Shown: positions 7,178 through 15,400 of the stretch, one piece after another
Position numbering within the stretch: position 1 is the stretch's first letter
How the letters are laid out: every line of letters starts with the position of its first letter
Assembly (NCBI GenBank): GCA_026388155.1
Contig: JAPLKI010000022.1
Coordinates: 372,001-436,000 of the forward strand
DNA from: Elusimicrobiota bacterium
Lineage (GTDB): Bacteria > Elusimicrobiota > Elusimicrobia > Elusimicrobiales > UBA9959
DNA length: 64,000 bases
Direction: 5' to 3'
The notes under the pieces: generated by a model
Database searches by the model: none
Told to the model about the DNA's origin: nothing
What the model saw: the letters and a program-made list of their open reading frames with translations, nothing else
Made by a program: the position numbers and the translations under genes

Positions 7178-9985
7178 ATGCCGGAAAAAAACGCTTTCAA
7201 GGGGGAGGGGCTGCTTAACTTGCTCCTGGTAACGGCGTTTTTTGTTTCCCCGCTGCTTTTCTTTACCGACCTCACCCGCAATCCGTATTATCTGCAAATA
7301 ACACTGCTCAATATTTCTCTGCTGGCGGCTATGGCCGTTATAGCCTTAAACGCTTTCCGGGGTCACGGCAATTTTTTGCCGAGACTGCCCCTTAACATGC
7401 CTGCGGCCGCGCTTCTGGCGGTTTATCTGTGCAGTTTTATTTACGCGTATTTCAACCACGCCGCTTTTTTCCGGCCGGCCATGGCAAGCGAGGGCCTGAA
7501 AACCGGGCTGTTCACTCTGGTTAATTGTTTTTTTGTTTTTTACCTGTCGCTGAGAACCCCGTTTGCCGGTCCAGCCAAGCTTGAAGAGCCTGGAGTCAAT
7601 AAATGGCTGGCGCTTATCCTGTTGTGGGGCGCCATGTGGTTCCTTTTTCCTTTTATTAAGTCCCCTGTTTCCGCGCAGGATTTCTGGTCCAGATTTTGGG
7701 ATCCATACGGCGGCGTTTTATGGCTTGTGGGCGCTGCGGCCGTATATCTGACGCTCAAAAAACCCGCAAAGCAGGAAGATGTTCTGGGCATGATAATGGC
7801 GGCCGCCGGCATTTCCGCGCTTTACGGAGTGCTTGAATATTTCCATATTGAAATGGTATGGGCTAAACTTGTAAATCCCTACGGCAACCGTTCCGTTTCC
7901 ACTTTCGGCAACCCCAACTTTATCTCTTCCTATGTGGTCATGCTGCTGCCGCTGGCCGCCTATTACCTCGCGGGAGCTAAAACCCTCGGCTCAAGATTGT
8001 TTTACGGGATACTCTTCTTTTCCTACGAAGGGATGCTGATGGCCAGCCTCACGCGGTCCTCCTGGATAGGCGCGGCGGTCGCTTTCATTTTTCTTTTTTC
8101 CTTCAGGGCGGTGCGGGAAAAATTTTCCGCCAACAGAAAATTTCTGGTCCCGTTCTTTTCGGCGGCGCTGGTCGTGCTTATCTTTTGGCCTTCCGCCTCC
8201 CTGAAGCCTTTCAGCTCGGGGCTTTTTGAAAGGGTTTCGGAAGGCACGGGAAAAATAAATTCCGTCTCATCTCTTTCTCTGTCGGCGGGCAACGATAAGA
8301 TATATCCGTCTTACCATCAGCGTCTGCTTATCTGGACCAGCGCCTGGCAGATGGGCCTCGAAAACCCGCTATTAGGCAAGGGCTGGGGACTTTTTGAGCT
8401 TTTTTACCCGTTCTATCAGGGCAACCTGATTTTCAACTACGAAGCGGCGCGCAGCCTCCGCACCCATGCCAATAACGCCCATAACGAAGCGTTTGAACAG
8501 TGGTCGCAGGCGGGGCTTTTGGGCCTGGGCGTGTATCTCTGGTTCTTTTTCACGTTGGGCGCCGGCTTTTACTTTTATTACCGCCGCTCCGCGCCCGAGG
8601 CCGCGGCTTCAGCCGTGCCGCTGGCGGCGGCGCTGGCGGGGATGTTCGCTGATAATATGTTCAATGTTTCCCTGCATTTTGCGGTGCCGGGGCTTTTGTT
8701 CTGGTGGCTTACCGGCGCGTTGGCCCTGAAAGTTTTTTCACCCGCACCCTCCTTCAGCCTTCAGCCTTCAGCCGCGGACAGTCCGCCTAAGGCGGAACAG
8801 GCCAGTGTCACAGCCCCCGTGTGGCTCAGGCGCGCGGGGCTTGCCCCGCTCTTTTGGGATAAGCTGCTGGCGCGCAATATCATAGGCGGGACGGGAAACC
8901 GTGTTTCCTGGGCCAAAAGCGCGGGGCTTGCCGCCCTGGTCTGTTTCTGCGCCCTGTCCGTCATTTTCTGGCAAAGACAGTTCACGCGCGAATTTTATTA
9001 TTTCAACGGGTTCAAAGAAATGCGCAGGAATAATTTCGCGCAGGCGGCGCGTGAGCTCAAAAAAGCTTACGACCAGTATCCGCGCGAAGTTAATACCAAT
9101 TACGAATTGGCCAATGCCTACGTGCGCGCCGGAGAGTTCGAAAAAGCCGAGTGGGCCTACGCTGAGGCGCTTAATGCCAATGCCGGGTACGATGAGATCT
9201 ATTTTAATCTCGCCGTGGTGCAAAGGCGCACAGGAAAAACACCGGAGGCGCTAAGCGCCCTTAAAACCTCCGCTTTTATAAACCCCCTCAGCCCGCAGGT
9301 TTATCAGGCATTGGCTGAGATCTATATATCTTCATCCGGCGTAGCCCTGCCGCCCGGTTCGGGCCCCGCAGTGCCTGGCAGTGCCGGGTCAGGCGGGGGG
9401 GGGACAAAAGAGCTGGCGGCCAAAGAGGGGGTGCGGCTGTTTTCAGACGCAGTCAGGGTTTTCCCCGATGACGGGAACATGTGGAATACGCTCGGCTATT
9501 TTTACACGCTGCAAAAAGACCTGCCAGGGGCTAAAATGGCTTATGGCCGCGGCGTACGGGTAGACCCTGATAACAAGATGCTGGCTGAAAATCTGGCCGG
9601 TATAGCCGTCAGGATGAAAATAAAGGACGATCCTGACGTGGCGTGGCTGGAACGCTACGGCTCAGCTTCCGCCGGCCTTGCGGGCGGAGATATAAACAAG
9701 GCCGTGAAAGAAGCCGGCGCCCTGTTGAATCTCGATCCCGGCAACGCGAAACTGATTACGCTTAAAGCCAAACTGCTTTTCAAGGCGGGAGATATGGAAG
9801 GCGCCAAAACCCTGCTTTTGATCCTGCTTAAAAGAAACCCGGCCGATAATGCGGCCCGTTACGGATTGGCGGTCACTTATGAAAAAGAGGGCGATTTTTC
9901 CAGCGCCAAGGCCGAGTGGGAGAGATTCCTTCAGTTTGAGCCGGGCAACGCCTCCGTGGCGGCCCGCCTAAAGGCGCTGCCGTAG
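7178..9985 (+). CDS. Second O-antigen ligase-like membrane protein with TPR domain (paralogue)
   Basis: This 935-aa protein starts at the base after the preceding stop (TAAATG). It repeats the architecture: about 12 membrane helices, VSTFGNPNFISSY (matching FSTYGNPNFFGDF in the neighbour), a periplasmic loop with SYHQRLLIWTSAWQM and NNAHNEAFEQWSQAGLLGLGVY (Wzy_C signature), then a soluble C-terminal half of TPR helices (AARELKKAYDQYP, AEWAYAEALNANAGY, PDDGNMWNTLGYFY). Two foreign elements lie back to back at residues 525-547 (family B) and 554-585 (family A), exactly between the membrane half and the last hydrophobic segment. A glycine/proline stretch near 9358-9410 is another low-complexity insert. 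It probably ligates or polymerises surface glycan; acceptor unknown. Confidence 0.85.
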   Translation: MPEKNAFKGEGLLNLLLVTAFFVSPLLFFTDLTRNPYYLQITLLNISLLAAMAVIALNAFRGHGNFLPRLPLNMPAAALLAVYLCSFIYAYFNHAAFFRPAMASEGLKTGLFTLVNCFFVFYLSLRTPFAGPAKLEEPGVNKWLALILLWGAMWFLFPFIKSPVSAQDFWSRFWDPYGGVLWLVGAAAVYLTLKKPAKQEDVLGMIMAAAGISALYGVLEYFHIEMVWAKLVNPYGNRSVSTFGNPNFISSYVVMLLPLAAYYLAGAKTLGSRLFYGILFFSYEGMLMASLTRSSWIGAAVAFIFLFSFRAVREKFSANRKFLVPFFSAALVVLIFWPSASLKPFSSGLFERVSEGTGKINSVSSLSLSAGNDKIYPSYHQRLLIWTSAWQMGLENPLLGKGWGLFELFYPFYQGNLIFNYEAARSLRTHANNAHNEAFEQWSQAGLLGLGVYLWFFFTLGAGFYFYYRRSAPEAAASAVPLAAALAGMFADNMFNVSLHFAVPGLLFWWLTGALALKVFSPAPSFSLQPSAADSPPKAEQASVTAPVWLRRAGLAPLFWDKLLARNIIGGTGNRVSWAKSAGLAALVCFCALSVIFWQRQFTREFYYFNGFKEMRRNNFAQAARELKKAYDQYPREVNTNYELANAYVRAGEFEKAEWAYAEALNANAGYDEIYFNLAVVQRRTGKTPEALSALKTSAFINPLSPQVYQALAEIYISSSGVALPPGSGPAVPGSAGSGGGGTKELAAKEGVRLFSDAVRVFPDDGNMWNTLGYFYTLQKDLPGAKMAYGRGVRVDPDNKMLAENLAGIAVRMKIKDDPDVAWLERYGSASAGLAGGDINKAVKEAGALLNLDPGNAKLITLKAKLLFKAGDMEGAKTLLLILLKRNPADNAARYGLAVTYEKEGDFSSAKAEWERFLQFEPGNASVAARLKALP
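8752..8815 (+). repeat. Family B element (B3), in frame
   Basis: It begins with three CTTCAGC words and ends CAGGCCAGTGTCACAGCC. The host gene reads it as LQPSAADSPPKAEQASVTA. It is about 80% identical over 50 nt to the copy at 14653-14703 and shares both ends with the copy in waaA, in the same orientation and phase relative to translation. Confidence 0.85.
8838..8932 (-). repeat. Family A palindromic element (A4), in frame, inverted orientation
   Basis: Terminal arms GGCTTGCCCCGCTCTTTTGG (8838-8857) and CCAAAAGCGCGGGGCTTGCC (8913-8932) are nearly perfect inverted repeats. The host reads it as LAPLFWDKLLARN...SWAKSAGLA. The opposite strand reads PRAFGPGNTVSRPAY...IPKERGKP, which matches the peptide of copy A3 (PRPFGQENKVSHPAY...TPKERGKP). 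So it is the same element turned around. Confidence 0.85.
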
Positions 9986-9997
9986 GCTGGATCTGAA

Positions 9998-10100
9998 GCG
10001 CTGAAGAACTGAAGTCTGAAGTTGACGGAATTTAAAGACGCGAATGTGTTGGCTTAACCTTTCGGAACTTCAGGGCTTCCAGCTCTTCAGCGCTGGTATG
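9998..10100. repeat. Junction inverted repeat, word GCTGAAG
   Basis: Left words CTGAAGCGCTGAAG, AACTGAAG and TCTGAAG. Right words AACTTCAGGGCTTCC and AGCTCTTCAGCGCTGG. The spacer is longer than usual and carries less of the core motif. Confidence 0.75.
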
Positions 10101-10198
10101 TGCCTGTGACTGCCACGCTTTCGTAACAATAACGCAATATTTAGGTAAAGTGGAAAGTGTTAAATATAGAGCGGGAAAGATAAATTTGGAGCGTTAAA

Positions 10199-12082
10199 AT
10201 GCAAAACAATTTTAAAGGCCGGCTCTTTTTTTTGACATTGGCGGGTTTTTTTATTTTCGCCGCCGGGTCGCCCTCGCGCGCGCAGCAGGCGCCGGCAAAG
10301 GCGGGCGGCATCAGCCGTTCCATGGAACAGGCCATACGGCTTTACCACGAGGGGCAGGACAACGAGGCGATGGACCGCTTCATTGAGATCCTCACAAAAG
10401 GCACTCCCTCGGAAAAGTCGCTGGCCAATGAGTACATCACAAAAATCACCCTTAGAATGAATACCGGTGTGGGCACTCTTAAGGACAGGGGGCCTGACAC
10501 GGGCGGGCTAAGCGATGTCGAAGAGGTAAAACAGACTCAGGTCAAAAAACAATTTCGTTCAGGGGAGAGCGCCGGCGCCGATGAGAACGCGGAAACGGAC
10601 GATGCCGACGCCAGGGTCGCGCAGAAAGAAAGGGTGAGCGAAAAGATATCCGCGAAAATTGCGGAGATGCGCCGCTCGGCCCTTCTTGAGTTGGGGCGTT
10701 ACGACAGCGTTAAAATTTATATGGGCGACGACCTGCCCAAGGCAATTACCATTAATCCCTCGGCCCTTTTTGCGAATGAAACGGTTTTTAAGCCGAATAC
10801 CGCGCCCGTGCTTTCAAATCTGGCCGGCCTGATTTTTACCCTGGGCAAGGCTAACTGTCTTATTCTGCCTGAGGGCTCGGCCCAGAACGATGTCAAAATT
10901 AAAAGCATCCGCCAGGCCCTGGCGCTGAATTCTTATCTGGTTTCGCGCGGGCTCTCTCCCGCGCGTATCGATGTGAACCTGACAGGCGCCGATGTGAAAT
11001 TTCCGAAAGAACTTACCAACATCAGCGGACTGATAATATTATTTTCCTATGGTAACGCGCAGCGTCTTATGGATACCGAAGAAATGTCCTCCAGGGGGCC
11101 GAAAGTTTCGCTTGGCATTTTCCCGACCTCTATAGCCACGCGTAACAATGAAGGCGCTATAGTGGAATTTTCGGTTTTCGCGCCGCCCGCGGGTACGCCT
11201 TCCTGGAAATTCCAGATTTATCAGGTGCAGAAAGATAACAGCCTTTTGCCCCTTCAGGAGATTTCGGGCGCCGGCGCCCAGTATAACCAGAGTTTCTGGA
11301 ACGCCCGGAAAAACTTTTTCGGCGCCGCCTATCCCTCGGGTAAATACCTGTTCTCGATGACGGCGGCGGATGTGGAGGGCAGGGAAAATAATGTGCGGCG
11401 CCTGCTTGTCGTCAAACCGGCGCCGGGAGAAGAGGCGGCCCTGCAGGCTGCACCCGTAAACAAAAAAGCGCCGGGGGCTTTGGCGGCGCCAAAGACGAAA
11501 GCAGGTAAAGCTTTAAAAAAATCGTCCCTTAAAACCGGAAAAGCTCTTTTAAAGAATAAACCCTCCGCCCATAAGACCGGGGCCGCTTTAAAAGCTTCAA
11601 AAGCCGGCAAAAAATCCAAAACCGCCGCCGCTGCGTTAAAAAAGAAATCCGCCGCGGCGAAAGCCGCCAAGCCTTCCACTGAGACCGAGACCTTGTCATC
11701 GGACGGGACTTCTTCGGACGGGGCCTCTTCCGCTTCTACGGAGGCCGCTGGAAACGGCGACACCCAGGCTCCCGGCTCAGGCCAGGTAAGTTATAAAATT
11801 TATTTTAAAGAGAACAGCGCCACTGTGACGGCCAATAGCGAAAAAAAGCTCTCCCAAGTGGCGGAAACCCTGAATTACTATCCGATGTCAAAGATAAAAC
11901 TTACCGGCTACGCCTATTCCGGAGAGCCTAATGCCGATACCATGGCGGAAAACAGGGTAAACTATGTGGTTTCCAGGCTTACCGAAAAGTATAAAATAGA
12001 CAAAGAACGCCTGGACTCCCAGACCAAAATTTCAGATACTCCCAAAACCCTGGTTGAAATAAAACTGGTGGGGAAGGAGTAA
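10199..12082 (+). CDS. Exported protein with C-terminal OmpA-like domain
   Basis: An N-terminal signal peptide (RLFFLTLAGFFIFAAGSPSRAQQ) is followed by a helical segment with TPR character (AIRLYHEGQDNEAMDRFIEIL), a first OmpA-like module (LFANETVFKPNTAPVLSNLAGLI), a beta-rich domain, a long Lys/Ala-rich linker (about residues 420-500, reminiscent of histone tails) and a last OmpA-type domain (YFKENSATVTANSEKKLSQVAETL, then AENRVNYVVSRL). OmpA domains bind peptidoglycan. With the pilus genes directly downstream, the protein could anchor that machine in the wall (inference). A GGAG site lies before the ATG. Length 627 aa. Confidence 0.8.
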   Translation: MQNNFKGRLFFLTLAGFFIFAAGSPSRAQQAPAKAGGISRSMEQAIRLYHEGQDNEAMDRFIEILTKGTPSEKSLANEYITKITLRMNTGVGTLKDRGPDTGGLSDVEEVKQTQVKKQFRSGESAGADENAETDDADARVAQKERVSEKISAKIAEMRRSALLELGRYDSVKIYMGDDLPKAITINPSALFANETVFKPNTAPVLSNLAGLIFTLGKANCLILPEGSAQNDVKIKSIRQALALNSYLVSRGLSPARIDVNLTGADVKFPKELTNISGLIILFSYGNAQRLMDTEEMSSRGPKVSLGIFPTSIATRNNEGAIVEFSVFAPPAGTPSWKFQIYQVQKDNSLLPLQEISGAGAQYNQSFWNARKNFFGAAYPSGKYLFSMTAADVEGRENNVRRLLVVKPAPGEEAALQAAPVNKKAPGALAAPKTKAGKALKKSSLKTGKALLKNKPSAHKTGAALKASKAGKKSKTAAAALKKKSAAAKAAKPSTETETLSSDGTSSDGASSASTEAAGNGDTQAPGSGQVSYKIYFKENSATVTANSEKKLSQVAETLNYYPMSKIKLTGYAYSGEPNADTMAENRVNYVVSRLTEKYKIDKERLDSQTKISDTPKTLVEIKLVGKE

Positions 12083-12084
12083 GG

Positions 12085-12185
12085 GAGTAGTTGCAGAGTA
12101 TAGCGTATAGGGGATAGAGTATTAGGGAAGGAGTTATTTATAACTCTACCTAACCGCTAACCGCCAGCCCCTATACCCTGAATTA
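12085..12185. repeat. Junction inverted repeat, word TAGGGGATAGAG
   Basis: The left arm contains GTATAGCGTATAGGGGATAGAG, the core is GGAAGGAGTTATTTATAACTC, and the right arm contains CTAACCGCTAACCGCCAGCCC. It fills the space between the OmpA-like gene and the PilM-PilN gene. Confidence 0.8.
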
Positions 12186-12189
12186 ATAT

Positions 12190-13758
12190 ATGGCTACAAC
12201 TATAGGCAACAGTTTGGGTATTTATATCTCGCCCTCGGAAATTTGTCTTTCGGAAGTGAAGGTGGACAAAAATTCCAGGCTTGAGGTGCAGCATTTGGTG
12301 AAAATACCCACCGAATTCACCTCCAAAGGCGGAATGACGCGCCCGCTCTCGATCAACAGTGATTTTTTCAATGAGAAAGCTCCGTGGATAGCGGGCTTCA
12401 ATCAGGCTGTGAAAAAAGTTAACTGGGGTTCCTCAAACGCGGTGGTTACATTTTCGCCCCAGTTCGCCATTTTGCGTTATTTTGTGATGCCGGTCATGGA
12501 AAGAAAATTCTGGAGCCGTTCCATACCCCTTGAATCAAAAAAATATATTCCCGTCGCTTTTGAGGAAGTGATTTACGATTACAACGCCGTGCCAATTGAC
12601 GGAGGCAAAAAACTTGGCGTTCTTTTCGGTCTTACCCAGCGAAAAAGCGTGGAATTCCTGATAAACGCGCTTGAAAACGCCGGCCTGAAGCTCGTGAGCC
12701 TTGAGGGTAATTCCTGTTCTATGGAGAGGCTGTTCGCTTTCCTTGATCCGAAAGACCACGCGTCAAAAGCCTATATTCACTTTTCCGCCGCACAGAGTTT
12801 AACGCTGTTCTCAAACGACGGCTATCCGGTCTTATACCGCGAAAACGATTTTGACAGTTCATCCACTATAAGCGAGCGCAAGCGTCTGGATGTTAAAGGC
12901 GCGGTGCAGTTCGTGGAACGCTATGTGGGGGGGCAGGGTTACAAAAACCTGATGCTGAGCGGTGAAAACCTGGATGTGTGGAAGACGACGGCCGACCAGG
13001 AATCCCCGATGCCGGCGCTCACCTGGGAGCCGTCAAAACTTGCGGATTTGAAAGACAATGATGCCGCTTCGCTTTTTTCAGTCGGAGCCTCCCTTAAGGG
13101 GATGGCTCCCGGCAAGCTTACGCTTGATCTCTCCGGCATAAGCACCGCCGCCAGGCTTGAGAAGCAGGTGCAGGGCTATGTGTGGAACATTACCTTCCTG
13201 CTTGGCGGCATAATGCTTCTGCTTTCCCTTATCAGCCAGACGCGCCTTTTTATGCTTGACTCAAAGCTCTCAAGCCTGAAAGCCAAGGCGGGAAATGTCT
13301 CGGAACTGGAGGGGAGCAGCGAAGCGGCCATAAAAACGAAAATAGCGAGCCTTCAGGAGAACGGGCGCACGCTTTACAACTTGCTTGGCGATACCGATTC
13401 CGTAGCGCCCAAGATGCAGGTGATAGTCGACAACATTCCGGCGGAAATCTGGATAGCGGAGCTGCACTATGCAAATCCTTTCAGTTCCGATGTGATGCAA
13501 TCCACGCCCAAGGATATGATCATCAGCGGGAAAACCATGCTTAAAGGGGATATAAAATTCCGCATGGTGGATTTTTTTGTAAAGGCTATTAAGAATTCCA
13601 GGGAGTTCAAGGTTTTCAGCCCTCCCAACGGCGGAGTGGAATTCGACCTTGGCTCCGACGTTTCGGATCCCGGAGCGGCGCTAAGGGCCGCGGGCCTCCG
13701 ATCCGGCGCGGACCCCACCGGCTTTACCATAACCTGCGCTGTAAAGAGGAGACGCTGA
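12190..13758 (+). CDS. PilM-PilN fusion (GspL-like) inner-membrane assembly protein
   Basis: Residues 1 to about 310 resemble the actin-like ATPase fold of PilM (GNSLGIYISPSEICLSEVKV at the start, KYIPVAFEEVIYDYN in the middle). A single membrane helix (about 337-355, ITFLLGGIMLLLSLISQ) and a PilN-like coiled coil and domain (SKLSSLKAKAGNVSELE, VIVDNIPAEIWIAELHYANP) follow. In type IV pili PilM and PilN are separate proteins that link the cytoplasmic ATPase to the periplasmic PilO/PilP ring; one chain here does both jobs, like GspL in type II secretion. No strong ribosome site is visible. The next gene starts 1 nt after the stop. Confidence 0.82.
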   Translation: MATTIGNSLGIYISPSEICLSEVKVDKNSRLEVQHLVKIPTEFTSKGGMTRPLSINSDFFNEKAPWIAGFNQAVKKVNWGSSNAVVTFSPQFAILRYFVMPVMERKFWSRSIPLESKKYIPVAFEEVIYDYNAVPIDGGKKLGVLFGLTQRKSVEFLINALENAGLKLVSLEGNSCSMERLFAFLDPKDHASKAYIHFSAAQSLTLFSNDGYPVLYRENDFDSSSTISERKRLDVKGAVQFVERYVGGQGYKNLMLSGENLDVWKTTADQESPMPALTWEPSKLADLKDNDAASLFSVGASLKGMAPGKLTLDLSGISTAARLEKQVQGYVWNITFLLGGIMLLLSLISQTRLFMLDSKLSSLKAKAGNVSELEGSSEAAIKTKIASLQENGRTLYNLLGDTDSVAPKMQVIVDNIPAEIWIAELHYANPFSSDVMQSTPKDMIISGKTMLKGDIKFRMVDFFVKAIKNSREFKVFSPPNGGVEFDLGSDVSDPGAALRAAGLRSGADPTGFTITCAVKRRR

Positions 13759-13759
13759 T

Positions 13760-14374
13760 ATGGGCGCGCTCGTTGCGGATCTATTCGCCAGGCTATTGGC
13801 TTTCTTCAAGGATATGGCGGCCGATATCACAATAATCTACGCTGATAAAGGCATAGAGCCGTTTAAAAAACCGCTGCTTTTCGCGCTGCCGGCGCTGCTT
13901 ATTATTTATTCCGCTGTTTACGGGCCTTTAAGTTCAAAAGTGGATTCCAGGTCGGCTGAGCTGATAAAGTTCGAAGCGATCACCCAGAATTACCAGGAAT
14001 ACACGGACGCGCGGACCAAACTTTTAACCTATCAGACAAAACTGCCTTTGCTTAAAGACAAAGACGAATGGCTGAACCATATTATTACCACTACGGCCCA
14101 AAAAAACGGCCTGGTTTTTGATTCTCTCACCGCGCAAACGGAAACGGAGATCAGCGGTTTTCTGGTTGTTTCGCGCGGGGTAACCGTGACAACCAGCTAT
14201 GCCAAGCTTGGCGCCTGGCTTGCCGACATAGAAAATTCGCCTATTCTGCTTAAAGTCACGGAAATGAGTTTTCAGAAACAGGATGGGAGTGTGGGCGTTA
14301 TTCAGGCGAAATTTACCCTGTCGACGATATTTCCGCGTTTTGGCGGCGTCGGGGCTCCTGGGGGCGGGGTATGA
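13760..14374 (+). CDS. PilO/GspM-like alignment-complex protein
   Basis: This 204-aa bitopic protein has one membrane helix near residues 37-55 (LLFALPALLIIYSAVYGPL), then a coiled coil (SKVDSRSAELIKFEAITQNYQEY) and a ferredoxin-like periplasmic domain (GAWLADIENSPILLKVTEMSF). That layout is the PilO type. It is expected to dimerise with the PilN part of the preceding protein in the periplasm. A GAGG ribosome site overlaps the end of the upstream gene, and its own end overlaps the next start by 4 nt (ATGA), so translation is probably coupled. Confidence 0.82.
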   Translation: MGALVADLFARLLAFFKDMAADITIIYADKGIEPFKKPLLFALPALLIIYSAVYGPLSSKVDSRSAELIKFEAITQNYQEYTDARTKLLTYQTKLPLLKDKDEWLNHIITTTAQKNGLVFDSLTAQTETEISGFLVVSRGVTVTTSYAKLGAWLADIENSPILLKVTEMSFQKQDGSVGVIQAKFTLSTIFPRFGGVGAPGGGV

Positions 14375-15249
14375 AAAATTTGACTTCAGCCGCAGGATGG
14401 CTTTTACTGGCGGCTGTTCTTGCCGTACCCTCGTTCCTCTTTTATAACTGGTGGTCTAAAAATAAGGAAAAGGCGGCTTTGGAACGGGCCCAAGCGGTAA
14501 ATTCCGGCAATGTTTTTCCGGTGTTTGAAAAGACCCCTCCCGTGACGGTTGCCGGCGCACACTCCGGGATTGCGGCTTCTCCTGCGCAGGGAAAACAAAT
14601 TAAAAACGAGGATAATAATGCAACAGGTTCGGGGAAACCGCAGGGCGGTATTCCCTCAGCCGCGGACAGTACGTCTAAAGCGGCACAGGTCAGCGCTACA
14701 GCCGCAGGAAACAGCCGCGGGGGGGGGCGCCCGGATGACAGTTCGGCGGGGGGGCCGGAAGGCGGCATGGCGCGGCCCGAGTCCTCCAGTACGAAAAACG
14801 CGGACTCTCCATTAAGTATTTCCGCCCAGGTCGCTCTTTCAAGCGCGGTACCGGCTGCGACGCAGAATGGCGTCTCAGTGCCCGGGGGACAGGCCGGTGT
14901 CACCACAGCGGTTGCCGTGTCCACTCAGGCGACCCTGATTTCTTATTTTAAACCGAAATATGACCGGGATCCTACTATCTCTCCCAAGGAATATCGTCAG
15001 AAAAAAGAGGAGGAGGAGCGGCGGGCCGAGGAAGAGAAACAGCGGCTCGCGGAGGCTAGAAGACGCAGCAGGGAAACCGGCATAGAAGGCAAACTGCGCT
15101 TACAGGGAATAGTGGGCAATTCCGTTATAATCAACGGCGACATGTACAATGTGGGGCAGACGATTTTCGGAGCCAGGATACTAAAAGTGGGAACCGATTA
15201 TTTCATAGGGGAGTATAAAGGCAAGCAGTTTAAGAAAGTGTTAAAATAG
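14371..15249 (+). CDS. PilP/GspC-like protein linking inner-membrane complex and secretin
   Basis: An N-terminal membrane helix (GWLLLAAVLAVPSFLFY) is followed by about 180 residues of low-complexity Ser/Ala/Gly/Pro sequence, a charged helix (KKEEEERRAEEEKQRLAEA) and a small C-terminal beta domain (LRLQGIVGNSVIINGDMYNVGQTIFG, then KVGTDYFIGEYKGKQ) of the PilP/GspC HR type, which contacts the N0 domain of the secretin. Family B sequence lies in the linker (residues 95-111). The position between PilO and the secretin supports the call. Overlaps the previous gene by 4 nt. Confidence 0.78.
   Translation: MKNLTSAAGWLLLAAVLAVPSFLFYNWWSKNKEKAALERAQAVNSGNVFPVFEKTPPVTVAGAHSGIAASPAQGKQIKNEDNNATGSGKPQGGIPSAADSTSKAAQVSATAAGNSRGGGRPDDSSAGGPEGGMARPESSSTKNADSPLSISAQVALSSAVPAATQNGVSVPGGQAGVTTAVAVSTQATLISYFKPKYDRDPTISPKEYRQKKEEEERRAEEEKQRLAEARRRSRETGIEGKLRLQGIVGNSVIINGDMYNVGQTIFGARILKVGTDYFIGEYKGKQFKKVLK
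14653..14703 (+). repeat. Family B element (B4), in frame in the pilP-like linker
   Basis: The host gene reads it as PSAADSTSKAAQVSATAA, in the same phase as copies B3 and B5. It aligns over about 50 nt with B3 (8766-8815) with roughly nine differences. It lacks the flanking CTTCAGC words on the right. Confidence 0.75.
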
Positions 15250-15345
15250 CTCTGAAGCGCTGGAAGTGCTGAAGCGCCGAAGGAAAAAACTTACAAGCTT
15301 CCAAACTTCAGAGCTTCAGGGCTTCAGACTTCAGCGCTGTTGTCG
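15250..15345. repeat. Junction inverted repeat, word GCTGAAG
   Basis: The left arm has CTGAAGCGCTGGAAGTGCTGAAGCGC-type words, the core is GAAGGAAAAAACTTACAAGCTTCC, and the right arm has CAGAGCTTCAGGGCTTCAGAC. It begins at the stop of the pilP-like gene. Confidence 0.82.
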
Positions 15346-15356
15346 TAAACACCGGT

Positions 15357-15384
15357 TTGCTTATCGGCGCGGATTAACTATAAT
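15357..15384 (+). promoter_or_regulatory. Promoter for the secretin gene
   Basis: TTGCTT (15357-15362) and TATAAT (15379-15384) are 16 nt apart, just after the junction repeat. A GGAGG ribosome site (15391-15395) follows. This suggests the secretin gene can be transcribed separately from the genes before it. Confidence 0.6.
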
Positions 15385-15400
15385 AGTAACGGAGGCGGTT

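Noticed and set aside
15266-15400. Upstream extension of the secretin gene
   Set aside because: The extra codons are read from a junction repeat, and a strong ribosome site and signal peptide fit the ATG at 15401.
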